Source: Diploptera punctata (Eukaryota; Arthropoda; Insecta; Blattodea; Blaberidae). Taken from it: a stretch of DNA of 64,000 nt. Position 1 is the stretch's first letter. Each line of letters opens with the position of its first letter. The stretch lies in the NCBI GenBank assembly GCA_030220185.1, contig JASPKZ010007250.1, forward strand, positions 967,001-1,031,000, in the 5' to 3' direction. Under the pieces are notes generated by a model. It did not search any database and was not told the DNA's origin. It worked only from the letters and a program-made list of their open reading frames with translations. Below, one piece after another: positions 40,711 through 52,324 of this stretch. The translations under genes and the position numbers were made by a program.

Positions 40711-41037
40711 CCACCGCCGCGGTCTCGAGGTAGCGTGCTGCCTTGTCACGCAGCGGGCCCGGGTTTGTTCCCCGGTCGGGGCAGTTTTGCTGGGTGAGGT
40801 TTTTATCGGGGTTTTTCCTCACCTGTAAGACAAATGTCAGGAAAATTTTAAGGCCCAAACGGTCCCCGAAATCGTATGGTCATTATCATTATCATCATCA
40901 TCATCATCCTTCACCGGTGTGGAAAGCAACGGGAAGCTACTACACCTACAATTCCATAGTAAAACTGCAAGCAAAGCTTGAAAATGCTATGATTGCAGTG
41001 AAGGACCTGCCTTCGGGCAGAATTGCTATGGATGGAT
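40711..41037 (+). mobile_element. SINE-A, right-arm-specific
   Basis: Full-length plus-strand copy, from ccaccgccgcggtctcgagg to gaattgctatggatgg. The left arm has only a TA microsatellite at the matching place (27108-27145), so this insertion postdates the duplication or was lost on the left. Confidence 0.9.
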
Positions 41038-41179
41038 TATATATATTTATGTATTTATTTATTATTGTTCTCCCTAGTGAAGTTAAGGTCATGTGACCTC
41101 CTTTTCCACTCAACCAGGACAAACATGTTTCAATAAAATTCAACATCACAAAATATAAAATGAAATTATTATAAGATAT

Positions 41180-42750
41180 TTGAGGCATTGCCGTTATATT
41201 CATATTAGCCTCTGGTTTGGTTTATTAAGATATGTTTATGATAGAAACACGTAAATTAATATATCAGGCAACTCACCTGAATTAATTTTTAAAGCGAGAA
41301 ATTTTTCTCTGAACTGGGACTTGAACCCAAGACACCGTCTTTACGGGCTGTTGTTCTTACAACTTGAGCTATCCATGCAAGTTTCAACCCTGACACAAAT
41401 TTCACTCTCTCTCTCTCTCACTTATAATCTCGCGTTCCCGTAGCAGTGAAAATTAATTCACAATACACTGGGTTGCTTCTTAAATCAAAAGACATTATGC
41501 CGAATTTTTACATTAATTTATGCTGTAAACCATTTTATGGTAATAATGTGCAAATTAATACACTCATGCGAATCATCTAAACCAATGTTTAAAGAAAAAA
41601 AAAAAATTGCCCCAACCGGGACTCGAACCTTAGACCTGCAAGTGGTCAATTTCGCCAAAATTTGAACTGCGATGCTAACAATATTTAATAAGACATTGCC
41701 TGCCTGATACGATCTAAGCTACTGAAACGATTATAAAATAATAATTAAATAATTTGCGGATTGCAAAAATAAAAACTGATGTTCCCAGTGGTCCGAGTAC
41801 TCAACTTCCTACGCAAACGTAGCAAGGTTCCCGACCAGGAACGGACACATGGCCATTCCCTGAGAACGAGAAACCGATATCTTGAACTTATATATATACT
41901 CAACAAAGGTGTAAAAATCCGGTACCTGCAGATAAAGATCGAGAAATTTGTTCTTGTTTTCGACTGAAATTAAACAAATCAGACATTATACCTAAACAGT
42001 CGTTTGCAAAAAAATATTCTGAATAAACTTATAGTACCCACTGTTGAAGAGCATTGAGAATAAATTTTTTAATAATAAAATAAATTGTGCAAGTTCTCGA
42101 CATATTTATACAGGGAAAATTGCATTAACTTCACTAGTGTCATCTATTTAAATATTATACAACTAATTTATTCGCAGAAATTCACAATGTTGTATCCATA
42201 GAAACTATTTCATTATAAACAAAAATGTCGAAGTTTTTGTAATTTTATGAAAATGCATTGATCCATGACTGTTTGTATTTTTATAACAGAATGATTTATC
42301 GTGAAAACATTTATCTTGCATGATAGGTGGGACGCGTATTTGTTCATAATACACTGATTTATTAAGAAAATTATTTCTTCGTGTGTGAATTAAATTGTTT
42401 ATATTGCAGTCGTAAGTGACAAATGGTGTTTGCAGGAAATTTTAATTGAAGTCGTTTTAAAATTAAACTCTGTTCATAAAACAGTATGTTTTGTTTGGTG
42501 TAGAAGCTGTTTTTTTTTCTCTTCTCTAATAAATGTGAACAGATAATGATACTGCTTTTTTGCATAATTGTGTCCAGTTACTGCTTTCTTGTATTGCTGA
42601 AGTTATAGAGTTTCATGTTATTAAATGTATGTAAAACCTTTACTAATCTAATTTAATTGCAGTGAGAGGTGACAATAAACTATTACAATGATAGGAAATT
42701 CATATGGGAGTGGGACAAGGATGTCCTCTACCGCCACTTTTATTTATCAT
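41180..42750. other. Right-arm core, mirrored
   Basis: Complement of 25321-26960. It contains the mirrored frames 41779-41967 (plus) and 42371-42565 (minus), tRNA-like pieces at 41300-41372 and 41605-41650, and at 42695-42748 a reverse-transcriptase scrap reading HMGVGQGCPLPPLLFII. The Helitron interrupts this scrap. Confidence 0.55.
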
Positions 42751-43450
42751 TAATACCCGGCGTGCGTTGCTACCACTAAATGAATGATAATGTGTTTTTA
42801 CGTTTAGTTGAATAAGTATAAAGAAAATAATTATAAATTCATATCGTTATTATTTTTAGATACCCCGTGTTGATTACCCGTCATTGCCCCGGAATCTACG
42901 TATCCCAATGTATTTGGCATAAATGAGTTGAAAGACAAAATTCTCTATTTCGAGTTATCCGTGCTGCTGCTCTGCTTTCCCGGGAATCTACTTATTCCGA
43001 TCTTCTTGGCATAAATGAGCTAAAAGACAAAATTCGTTATTGTGAGTTGCACAGGAAACTACGTACTTGTCTCGATCTTCTTGGCATCAATGAAAGACAA
43101 AAATGGTTATTGCGAGTTATCCGTAAGAGATAAACATATGCTGTCGATGACTTTTTTGTAGAGTTTTTTGAGATGTTCAATTCTCTGTACATTAATTTTG
43201 TGTATTTGTTCTGGTTTAAGTAGTGTAAGCCATTTAAGCGTCCAAAGAGCTACTTTTTTCACGTTTTCCACTATAAAGGGCAATTTTTATTGGTGTAGGA
43301 GTTGAGTATCACAACTCTCTTATAGCCTATGTTCATCCCCGGAAACTCCTGAACATTTTGCAAAAAGCCCCATCATAATCGGATCAACGGTATGGCCGCG
43401 CATAAAGTACGAACGAACAAACAAACAAACATTCGTTTTTATATATTAGA
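42750..43450 (-). mobile_element. Non-autonomous Helitron, uninterrupted
   Basis: Minus strand begins TCTAATATATAAAAACG directly after A and ends with the ggtagcaacgcacgcc hairpin region and gggtattaatg. About 700 bp and no Rep/helicase frame. The terminal CTRR is degenerate. Internal near-repeats (ctcatttatgccaag..gat) occur three times. Confidence 0.78.
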
Positions 43451-43528
43451 TAATTTTTTTTGCATTATTTAATATAAATAATATTAAGATTTATCAATAT
43501 TTTTACCTATATATGTTTTATAATCCAT

Positions 43529-43847
43529 CGATAGTAATTCTACCCGAGGGCAGGTTTTTCACTGCAATCATAACATTTTCATGCTATGCTTTGCAGCTTT
43601 ACTAGGGAATTATAGGTGTGGTAGCTTCCCGTTGATTTCCACACCGGTGCAGGATGATGATGATGATTATGATGATGAAGGCCGGATGATTTTCGGGGAC
43701 CGTTGGGCTCTAAGCATCCTTACATTTGTCTTACAGATGAGGAAATATCCTGAAAAAACCTCACCAGGAGCCTGTCCCAACCGGGAATCGAACCCGGGCC
43801 CTCTGTGTGACAAGAGAGCACGCTACCTCGAGACCACAGCAGTGAAC
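43529..43847 (-). mobile_element. SINE-A inside a 20-bp inverted repeat
   Basis: Minus-strand copy. The flanks contain tttatcaatatttttaccta (43490-43509) and its exact complement (43885-43904). Confidence 0.88.
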
Positions 43848-43905
43848 TGTCTTATAATATAGGCCCATATATATTATAAGACATTAGGTAAAAATATTGA
43901 TAAAC

Positions 43906-43911
<6 letters not shown>

Positions 43912-43951
<40 letters not shown>

Positions 43952-43955
43952 TATA
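43912..43955. repeat. (TA)n microsatellite
   Basis: Interrupted TA array. Confidence 0.85.
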
Positions 43956-43984
43956 TAAGCGATAGATTAATTCATTACAGTTTT

Positions 43985-44254
43985 TCCATGTATAGTAGAT
44001 TCGAGCTGTTATTTTTCATTATCGTTCAGTTTGACCAGATAATTAATTGTTTTGTGTGTAATATTATTGTAATTTTTGTATTTAAATGTAACATATGTTT
44101 GTCCTGGTGATGAGAAGTCCACATGGTCTTAATTCCACGGCTAAATAAATAAATAAATTATAATTTATTTTTATTATTGTAATTCAAATTACTATTTTTA
44201 TTATTATTATTGTTATTATTATTATTTTATTATTATTATCATTATCATTATTAC

Positions 44255-44347
<93 letters not shown>
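43985..44347 (+). mobile_element. LINE-E-like 3' end and (ATT)n tail
   Basis: tatgtttgtcctggtgatga, cacatggtcttaattccacg, then aataaataaat and a long (ATT)n tail (44190-44347). Confidence 0.65.
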
Positions 44348-44348
44348 G

Positions 44349-44695
44349 TCCCGCGCCGTAGCCGAGCGGTTAAGGTAGGAAGCCTTGGCTAAGAGCTACG
44401 GGACTTGCGCTGGTTCGAGTCTCCTTGGGGGAAGAAATTTTCTCATGGTATTTCGGCCAGTATGGGACCGGTGCCCACCCAGCATCGTGAGGCAATTGGG
44501 TAGCTACAATAACTAGCGGCTCCAGGTTGAGGAACCAGCTATAACGGCTGGGGGACTCGACATGCTAACCACATGTCACCCCTATACTGGCTGTTGATCA
44601 TCTACCTCTGTGATTGACACATGTGGATGTGAAGGGTCAGCAGCCGGCTGGTAAAAGGGCAACCGCTGAAAAGTGGAAAGACCCTCAATCGCATC

Positions 44696-44697
<2 letters not shown>
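44349..44697 (+). mobile_element. SINE-B, young subfamily, in (ATT)n
   Basis: Full length, nearly identical to 24907-25254, including gtaaaagggcaaccgctgaa and accctcaatcgc. ATT repeat on both sides. Confidence 0.93.
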
Positions 44698-44742
<45 letters not shown>

Positions 44743-44744
<2 letters not shown>

Positions 44745-45340
44745 AATATCGTTTTGGCATTTTACGAGCAGTGTTGTTGTTGTTAGACCCTTATTATCTC
44801 GAGTATCTTTACGTGATGAACTGTAAAATATTTTAGTTCCTTGTTTTTATGCCATTAGACTTTTTTTAAGGAATTTGACTGCATTGTAAGCAAGTCACGA
44901 TTATTTGTAAAAAATGAATAATAAGTGTTATTGTCATTTGTTTCAATGTTGGCTATTATACATTTCCATTCAAAACAAATTACTGGCTGAGAGGGGGAAG
45001 GGATTTTATGCTTTTTAAAAAAATAAACAAAATGAATGATTTAAAACCTGTACAGTGGTGACCTCTGTGAGTTTTAAAGTAACTGAATGACCTTGGTAAC
45101 TGTACCAAACTTTCCAATGCCTTCCAGGACTTGCAGCTCTTTTAAGTGCTGCAGTGGCGATTTACTGCATGATTTGGCGTGGTAGGTGGTGTCCCCATGC
45201 ACTGTACCAGAAATGTATGAAAATATTTCATAAGTTATTCTAATTATTTCTTTATTGACACTTTTATCGTTGTGCTCGTCATCTCGAATAACTTCTCTAT
45301 TAAAGTTTAACCTCTCACTTCATAAATACATTTACATTCC
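44743..45340. other. Unassigned sequence
   Basis: No repeat or coding signal recognised. Confidence 0.35.
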
Positions 45341-45344
45341 ATCA

Positions 45345-46085
45345 TAATAGCCTTCAGTTATAAATCCATATAGAAATTGGGACTGGAATTAATTATCAAT
45401 ATATGTTCACACTTAAAATATATAGTATTTAATGGAAATGGACATCTAATGACAAATGAGGGAATTTTTGAGGAAGTGGCTGAATTAAAATACCTAGAAA
45501 CAATAATCACAAATAGGAATGAGATGCACATAGAAATCAAACATAGGCTCAATTCTGGAAATGCGTGCCATTATGCATTACAGGGACTCTTGACGTTCCA
45601 ACTCCTTTCAAAAACGTTAAACTGAAAATATATAAAACTGTTATTCTACCAGTTATGTTATATGGATGCGAAACATAGACTATTACTTTAAGGGAAGAAA
45701 GTAGATTACGAGTATTTGAGAATAAAGTTCTTAGGAATTTTTTTTTTGAAACAAAGAGAGATGAACAGACAGGTGAATGGAGAAGACTACATAACATTGA
45801 GCTACATTATCTTTATAGGAAGCCAGATGTAATAACAGTTAAGTCTCGTAGACTGCGATAGGCAGGACACGTGGCACGAATAGGGAATGAAAGAGGTGCA
45901 TGGAAGCTACTTGTAGTAAAACCAGAGGGAAGACGCCCAGTTGGTAGACCAAGAATGAGGTGGGAGAATAAGATTAACCATGATTTGAGGGAAGTAGATT
46001 GAAAAACATTAGCTCAGGATAGGTGTGAATGGAGAGCTTATGTGTGCACGGCCATGAACCTATGAGTTTGATAGAGCCAGTGAGT
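45345..46085 (+). mobile_element. LINE-A, 5'-truncated, ~740 bp
   Basis: The frame 45377-45625 encodes EGIFEEVAELKYLETIITNR and MHIEIKHRLNSGNACHYALQ. The YGCET block follows at 45658-45675 (stop in place of W), then the tail block and gatagagccagtgagtgag. Several frameshifts. Confidence 0.88.
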
Positions 46086-46319
46086 GAGATTAATACATTA
46101 TTCAAAATTGCAAATAGTGCCCTAATTTGTTACTTCCCCAGGCTTTACAGAGGTATAATCTGTCGGGAGTGGAATTTTAAATTTTGAATCACACACATAC
46201 TTTTTGATTACACAAGAATACGGAAGACCTCCCCAAATGAGGGATCTGCTCAATGTCAGGACATTTTCCAGGACATCACAACGTTAAAACAAATCAAAAC
46301 ATTCACTCACTATTTCATA

Positions 46320-47225
46320 CCAATCATGTCCAATATGATAATGATGATCATGACAGCCAGATAATGTTCAGGGACAGTTTGGAGCTTAAAATTTCCTGAC
46401 ATCTGTCATACAGTTAAGGGAGTTGATGGGTGAAAAAATTTAAAATTTGAGATCAAAATCGGCAGTTTTTTGTTTTTGTGCTAAAAAATAGCCTGTACTC
46501 TAATGTATATGTTGGCAAAGTTTCAGAGGCCTATGGCGCTTGTAAGTGCCCTAAATTACGTCAGAATTAAAAGGCTGTGCCAGTTAAATACTACCTGCAT
46601 GTAAATCTTTAAACTTGTTTTTCCACACTTTTATTTCCACTGCATTTTTGTACATTCAAACTTGAATCGAATTCACAAATTTTGTCCTAGAAGGTTCAAA
46701 TTTTTACTGCATGTCCTAAAAACAATGGGTCAACAAAGTAGTGCATGGGTTTCATGATTGAAGTAGTATTTTAAGAAATAAAAAATAAAATGTATACAAT
46801 TATTATATTTTTTTGTAATTCAACGCATGAGATACATTATTTTTTCTCCCTTTGTATTCACATTATATAAATTCTAATGCATGATGTTTTTCTATATATT
46901 ATAGGGGTCTTGTAAAAAATATCAGACATTTTACTAAAAAATTGTGGAACCCATTTAATTATAATATACGCATTTTTTTTAAATATAATATTTAATAACT
47001 CGTAAAATAAATGTCTCACGTGAATGAAACTTAAACACATCATTATGTATCATGCTGTGAATGTTTGTACAAAAAATCAAGTCTCTAGCTAAAAAAATGT
47101 AGAAAATAGAAATTTCGCCCATCACCCCCTTAAGGAAAACCCCGAAAACACGATCACCCAGAAAACCTGTGCAGATGAGGGATCGATCCCGGGCCCTCTG
47201 CGTATGAGACAGCGTCCTTACCCCA
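46320..47225 (-). mobile_element. SINE-A relative interrupted by TTAA MITE
   Basis: 46330-46417 (cagataatgttcagggacag, cctgacatctgtcatacag) and 47134-47225 (ggaaaaccccgaaaacacga, ggatcgatcccgggccctct) are the two halves of a minus-strand SINE-A-like element. Confidence 0.72.
46418..47129. mobile_element. TTAA-type MITE, copy 2
   Basis: Ends gggagttgatgggtgaaa and cgcccatcacccc. Flanked by ttaa at 46414-46417 and 47130-47133. Interior blocks tatatgttggcaaagtttc, gcctatggcgcttgtaag and ttccacacttttatttcc are shared with copy 1. Confidence 0.8.
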
Positions 47226-47490
47226 AGTGCGGTAGCTAATGAGAAACGAGAGGAATTAGTAAAATTATTATACCTAGGAGACATAATAAACTATTTCTCA
47301 GTATTCCTTGTTTCGGCTACTCGTCTCTGGGTTTCGGTCAATTTATAAATATTCCTTTGGCATAGTGGGTAAGATTATATATAAAACTGTGTACAGTATA
47401 TACTGTATATATACAATATATATAGTTGATTCGTAGTCTTGCATTGTAATTATAAAGTTTTGTTTTTAAGGGGGATAGAATTTAATTTGG

Positions 47491-47499
<9 letters not shown>
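47226..47499. other. Unassigned sequence with TA-rich end
   Basis: No recognisable element. It merges into a TA microsatellite at 47500-47549. Confidence 0.4.
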
Positions 47500-47549
<50 letters not shown>

Positions 47550-47550
<1 letters not shown>

Positions 47551-47804
47551 CTTGCAAGCATTTTTATGCTATGCTTGCAGCTTTAGTAGGGAATTATAGG
47601 TGTGGTAGCTTCCCGTTGTTTTCCACACCGGTGAAGGATGATGATGATGATAATGATGATGATGGCCATATGATTTCGGGGACCGTTTGGGCCTTAAAGT
47701 TTTCATGACATTTGTCTTACAGGTGAGGAAAAACCCCGATAAAAATCTCTCCCAGGAAAACTGCCCCGACCGAGGATCGAACCCGGGCCCGCTCCGTGAC
47801 AAGT
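47550..47804 (-). mobile_element. SINE-A interrupted at its head
   Basis: Minus-strand body and box-B region (ggatcgaacccgggcccgct) end at gtgacaag, where LINE-A begins. The missing head is not found on the other side. Confidence 0.85.
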
Positions 47805-47812
47805 AATTTCGT

Positions 47813-48196
47813 AGCACTTAGGAAAATGTTTGGACCAAAGAGAGATGAACAGACAGGTGAATGGAGAAGACAATGAACAACATGGTCTTTATAGGAAGTC
47901 ACATATAATAAGAACAGTTAAGTCTCGTAGGCTGCGATGGACAGGACATGTTGCACGTATGGGGAATGAAAGAGGTGCATGGAAGATTATCGTAGGAAAA
48001 CCAGAGGGAAAACGCCCAGTTTGTAGACCAAGAATGAGGTGGGAGAATAACATTAACTATGATTTGAGGGAAGTAGATTATACAGGGAATGATTGGAAAG
48101 CATTAGCTCAGGATAGGGATGTATGAAAAGCTTATGTCCGCGCGGCCATGAACCTACGGGTTCGATAGTGCCAGTGAGTAGGGTAAGTAAGTAAGT
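47813..48196 (+). mobile_element. LINE-A, 5'-truncated, with TAAG tail
   Basis: The frame 47830-48126 encodes RTVKSRRLRWTGHVARMGNE and KRPVCRPRMRWENNINYDLR. Ends gtgccagtgagtagg then taagtaagtaag. aatttcgt is repeated at 47805-47812 and 48197-48204, a probable target duplication. This 99-codon frame is one of the better preserved LINE-A tails. Confidence 0.9.
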
Positions 48197-48235
48197 AATT
48201 TCGTGATTCTTAAATCCATTTTGCTTCTAAATTTA

Positions 48236-48579
48236 CCGATTGAGGGTCTTTCCACTTTTCAGCGGTTGCCCTTTTACCAGCCGGCTGCTGGCCCTTCACA
48301 TCCACATGTGTCAATCACAGAGGTAGATGATCAACAGCCAGTGTAGGGGTGACATGTGGTTAGCATGTCGAGTCCCCAGCCGTTATAGCTGGTTCCTCAA
48401 CCTGGAGCCGCTACTTATTGTAGCTACCCAATTGCCTCACGATGCTGGGTGGGCACCGGTCCCATACTGGCCGAAATACCATGAGAAAATTTCTTCCCCC
48501 ACGGAGACTCGAGCCAGCGCAAGTCCCGTAGCTCTGCGCCAAGGCTTCCTACCTTAACCGCTCGGCTACGGCGCGGGAC
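48236..48579 (-). mobile_element. SINE-B, young subfamily, 13-bp target duplication
   Basis: Full-length minus-strand copy, from gattgagggtctttccactt to cggctacggcgcgggac. The target gcttctaaattta lies at 48223-48235 and 48580-48592. Confidence 0.95.
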
Positions 48580-48611
48580 GCTTCTAAATTTAAAAACATA
48601 AATAGTATTTT

Positions 48612-48842
48612 AGAACTTAATCATAGTTAATGTCATTCTCCCACCTCATTCTTGGTCTACCAACTGGGCGTTTTCCCTCTGGCTTTCCTACAAGAAGCTT
48701 CCATGCAAGTCTTTCATTCCCCATACGTGCAACATGTCCTGCCCATCGCAGTTTTCGAGACTAACTGTTCTTATTATATCTGGCTTCCTGTAAAGACCAT
48801 GTAGTTCATTATTATGTAGTCTTCTCCATTCACCTGTCTGTT
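48612..48842 (-). mobile_element. LINE-A fragment
   Basis: Minus-strand tail block without the extreme 3' end, from ctcattcttggtctaccaac to tccattcacctgtctg. It passes abruptly into LINE-C. Confidence 0.82.
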
Positions 48843-49240
48843 GTTCCACACATGTATCTGAATTTATTCAATTTATTTTCGACATCCCTATGTTTATCGT
48901 ATGTTACACCATATCCCAGATAATTAAAATGGATTGCTTGATCTATATTCTGTTTCCTATTTATATTTTTGCACGTATCGGAGAAGACCCTTTGAATGCT
49001 ATAACCTTTTTTTTTTTCTTTTTCTATTTACAGATATTTCCAGACCAAAACCCTTTGAGATATCAATCATATAACTTTCGCATAGAATATTTAATTCATC
49101 TTTAGCATCATTTTATAATTATACAAACAAATGTTGTTTCATTACGTGGCACCCTAAATCCATTATCTACTTATGTTTGGCATTTTATATATTTTTAATT
49201 TTATTTAATGATGTTGAAATCATTTCGGTCGTAATTCAAA
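48843..49240 (-). mobile_element. LINE-C fragment
   Basis: Minus strand encodes DQAIHFNYLGYGVTYDKHRD and VENKLNKF (around 48860-48945), matching VNHFKYLGYEI of the copy at 32947. Decayed beyond 49000. Confidence 0.6.
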
Positions 49241-49725
49241 ACAGTACAAAAAAAGGCCGATCAGTTTTGTTCAGAGGTATTTAATTAAACTTGAATACTG
49301 CAATCTGTGAACTTGTTCCACTGGTTATGTAACAGAAAGGAAAGATCACGAAATATTAACTCTAAATATAACTTTATCGATAATATTACAAATTGAGACC
49401 TTCACATTTACGTCTAACATTTTAAACTGTCTATTTATATAATATGTGATTGAATTCTGTTTACAGAAGGCCTTGTTTGGAATTCATTGCCCTCGGCAAT
49501 GTTTCAATTTCCTTTGTTTTAAAACGATGAAGGTCACGAGACTTCCTTTGTTTCCTGGATAATACAGTATTGAAGTCCATAAAGAACTTCCTCAAAATAA
49601 TTTATCGTAAGTAATGCCACGAGTGATTTCCAAATTATCGATAAATTCCCGCAATCGGCAATGTTTCCTCCTGCCACGCGCCTTTGGTTTTACAAGACGT
49701 CTACAGTTATCAGAACTGCACTGTA
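49241..49725. other. Mostly unassigned; fragment of element 'F' palindrome
   Basis: 49605-49650 (cgtaagtaatgccacgagtg, tttccaaattatcgataaat) matches the outer palindrome of elements at 13408 and 32390 but without their core. The remainder shows nothing. Confidence 0.45.
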
Positions 49726-49726
49726 A

Positions 49727-50320
49727 CTAGGAACAATAATTACAAATAGGAATGAGGTGCATTAAGAAAATAAACATAGGCTCAATTCTGGAAATGCGTG
49801 TTACGAGTATTATACATTACAGGGACAAATTCTCTAAAGAAAAGTTGAACTGAAAATATATAAAACTGTCATTTTTCCACTTATATGGATGTGAAACATG
49901 GATTCTTACTTTAAGGGAGGAGAAAAGATTACGAGTATTTGAGAAAAAATTTATCAGAAAATTTTCTGAACCGAAGTGAAATTAACTGACAGGTGAGTGG
50001 TGAAGACATCATAAAAATGAGTTACAGTATCTTTATAGGAAGCCAGATATAATAAGAACAGTAAAGTCTCGTAGACTGCTATTGGCAAAACATGTGACAC
50101 GAATGGAAAATGAAACAGGGTGTTAGAAGCTTCTTGTAGGAAAAACCAGAGGGAAAACGCCCAGTAGGTTGACCAAAAATGAAGTGGGAGAATAGTATTA
50201 AACATGATTTGAAGAAAATAGATTATACAGGGATGATTGGAAAACATCTCAAGGTAGAGATGTATGGAGAGCTTATATCCGCGCGGCCATGAACCTACGG
50301 GTGCGATAGTGCCAGTGAAT
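49727..50320 (+). mobile_element. LINE-A, 5'-truncated, decayed
   Basis: Begins at aactaggaacaataattaca, passes the YGCET-type block at 49888-49905 (ATGTGAAACATGG), and ends gggtgcgatagtgccagtga. Several deletions. Confidence 0.82.
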
Positions 50321-50409
50321 TAGTTATTTAGCTAATATTTTAAAGCTACTTTTGCTATTACATTATAATAATAATAAATTGGTAAGAGGCACTCGAAAGA
50401 GCATTAAGT

Positions 50410-51230
50410 TATAAGTTTATGATTTGTCTTTTATGAGTTCGTTCAGTGATCCTGTCCGTATTCTGCATTGTTTGTAATGGTATCGCTCACACTTTTGGTC
50501 GCATATCTTGCATTCACACGAATCACTCGGTTGGTGGAATTTTGTAGTTTTGCACATTTTGTGATGATATCCGTGTGTTGCTAAACCCATGATTCTGTGC
50601 CTTTGTGGTTGGTTACTTCCAGTCCAATCTCTGTTTACCATGGCATCTGAGGCGTAGAAATCTTCGTCGATCTCTTTTTCTCTCTGTTTCTTTTTTTTCG
50701 ATGACTTTCTTATATGGCTCCGTTGCTGGCAGTAGTATCCTTTGCCTCAGGTCCTCTAGGAAGAAGGTTTCTCTGGCTAGCATATAGGCCATTCTGTTTG
50801 GTGTGTATTTGCTTGCACCTAATGCCTTTTTGATGAATCTTGGTTTTACTTTTTCTAACCTCTCCAAATCGCTGGTCGACAGTTTCTCCCATATCAGTTC
50901 TATCCCGTAGGTGACGATCGGGATGATCACTGATGCGAATAATTTCATGGCTGTGACTAATTTTAACGATGTGATGTCTTTGATACTGCACATAGCTCTT
51001 ATAGCTGCTGCTGCTCTCTCCTGCACATGTGCGCTGAAAGACTTTGTTGTTGGCTGCAGTGTTATGCCTAAATATCTGAATTTGTTGACCATTCTTATCG
51101 GTTCTTCTCCTAGTTTTAGATTATCACTTTCCGCTGTTCTTCCTCCTTTCTTGAAAACCATTTGTACGGTCTTACATTATGCAACTGTAATTTTCAATTT
51201 ATTGATATCTGTTTTCCAAAAGGACGTTTG
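50410..51230 (-). mobile_element. LINE-D, best-preserved LINE frame in the window
   Basis: The frame 51161-50613 (182 codons) contains NKFRYLGITLQPTTKSFSAH, IVTYGIELIWEKLSTSDLER and FIKKALGASKYTPNRMAYML. That is the C-terminal domain following the polymerase core of a non-LTR reverse transcriptase. The overlapping frame 50641-50417 adds RDWTGSNQPQRHRIMGLATH and the Cys/His cluster CECKICDQKCERYHYKQC. The shift between them lies at or near a run of eight T (about 50691-50698), so one indel separates them. No polymerase core or 5' end is present. Confidence 0.82.
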
Positions 51231-51239
51231 AAAAACTCC

Positions 51240-51960
51240 GTTAATATTGTTGTATATTTAAATTTGTTTGTCTCTTTCGCAATTTATATCAGAAATTAAA
51301 TTAAGCTAAATAAATTAGACGAATTGTTCAATAATATTTCCTTCTAATTCTATTTTAAATATTTTAAATCCTTTCCACACATTCCCATCACATTTGTTTC
51401 ACTTAAGGAAATGTTCATGTTTTAATTTTAGTGATATTGTTTAATTCAATAAAAATCATCTTCTGATGTGGCTAAGATATATAAGTCATCTGTATACAAT
51501 ATCGCTTGAAATGTACTGTTGTTTTATTCCATACTGAAGTATTTTCTTATACTATTGTATCATATTCTTAATATAAATATTAATGATTAGAGACATCGCA
51601 GCCTTGTCTTATTCCTTTATTAATATTCACAGGTTCCGAAATTTCTTTCTTTGATATTTTAATTTTATGTCTGAATTAACATAAGTGTTTTCAATAGTTT
51701 CAATTAAATATTCTGGGATTCCCTCATATGTTAATATTTCCTATAACAGGTTTCTAAGCACGTTATCATAGGTTTTCTCGAAGGCTATAAATAGTAACAA
51801 TGTAGTAAGGCTAAATTCAATATTTTATCCAAAATCTGTTTTAATTTTAAAATTTCATTCTTTGTGCTTCTTCCTTTTCGAAAGCCAGATTGTTATTCTT
51901 CTAAAATAAATCTTGATATTTGAATATATATGGGTGTACGTTGACCCTGTATTTACGTTA
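51240..51960 (-). mobile_element. LINE reverse-transcriptase core, decayed
   Basis: Minus strand encodes QSGFRKGRSTKNE near 51880. Broken frames then give a FEKxYDNVL-like segment, GIPEYLIETIENTYVNSD, NINKGIRQGC, and a YTDDLYILATSED segment near 51490 that carries the catalytic acidic pair. It is probably LINE-C, given a neighbouring LINE-C fragment and similar codon style, but no overlap proves it. Confidence 0.7.
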
Positions 51961-52324
51961 TACCTCTATAATTTTCACATTTATTTTAGGAGGCTTTTTG
52001 TGTTAAAGGTAATATCGAATGTAACTTAGGCCTACCTTAACAATATTTCATTAACATATTATTATTATTATTATTATTATATTTTTAATTTTTTATAATA
52101 TAATGAATTTGTGAAGATCATTAAATCGATCGTGGTATTGAAAATCATACCTAGTTTTGCCTTGGTGAGATCAAAATAAAATATTTAATACCTCCTACTT
52201 CTATTGGAAACGAACTCGAGTCGACGGAGTGAAAGGTAAGAACTCTATCGAGTACGCCATGGTAATATACTTATTCGTCAATATATATATTTGTTTCCTA
52301 AAATAATTGAAATTTCTAAATCCT
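51961..52324. other. Unassigned, short (ATT)n
   Basis: Short ATT array at 52059-52080; otherwise nothing recognised. Confidence 0.35.

Larger units (their letters stand above)
39293..43450 (-). repeat. Right arm of the large inverted duplication
   Basis: Complement of 23903-28712. It contains mirrored SINE-D, LINE-E, SINE-B tail, tRNA-like pieces, the 41180-42750 core and a clean Helitron. Its private insertion is SINE-A at 40711-41037. It lacks the ND5, LINE-F and SINE-B insertions of the left arm. The outer edge coincides with the Helitron 5' terminus at 43450. Confidence 0.9.

Noticed and set aside
40743..41096. Recurrent protein starting SRSGPGF (also 47569-47817 minus, 61818-62054)
   Set aside because: The same SINE-A translated in one frame. 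The SINE has no coding function.
50613..51161. 182-codon frame as a possible host gene
   Set aside because: Its motifs (FRYLGITLQ, VTYGIELIWEKL) belong to LINE reverse transcriptases, and the downstream Cys/His cluster recurs at 331-651.
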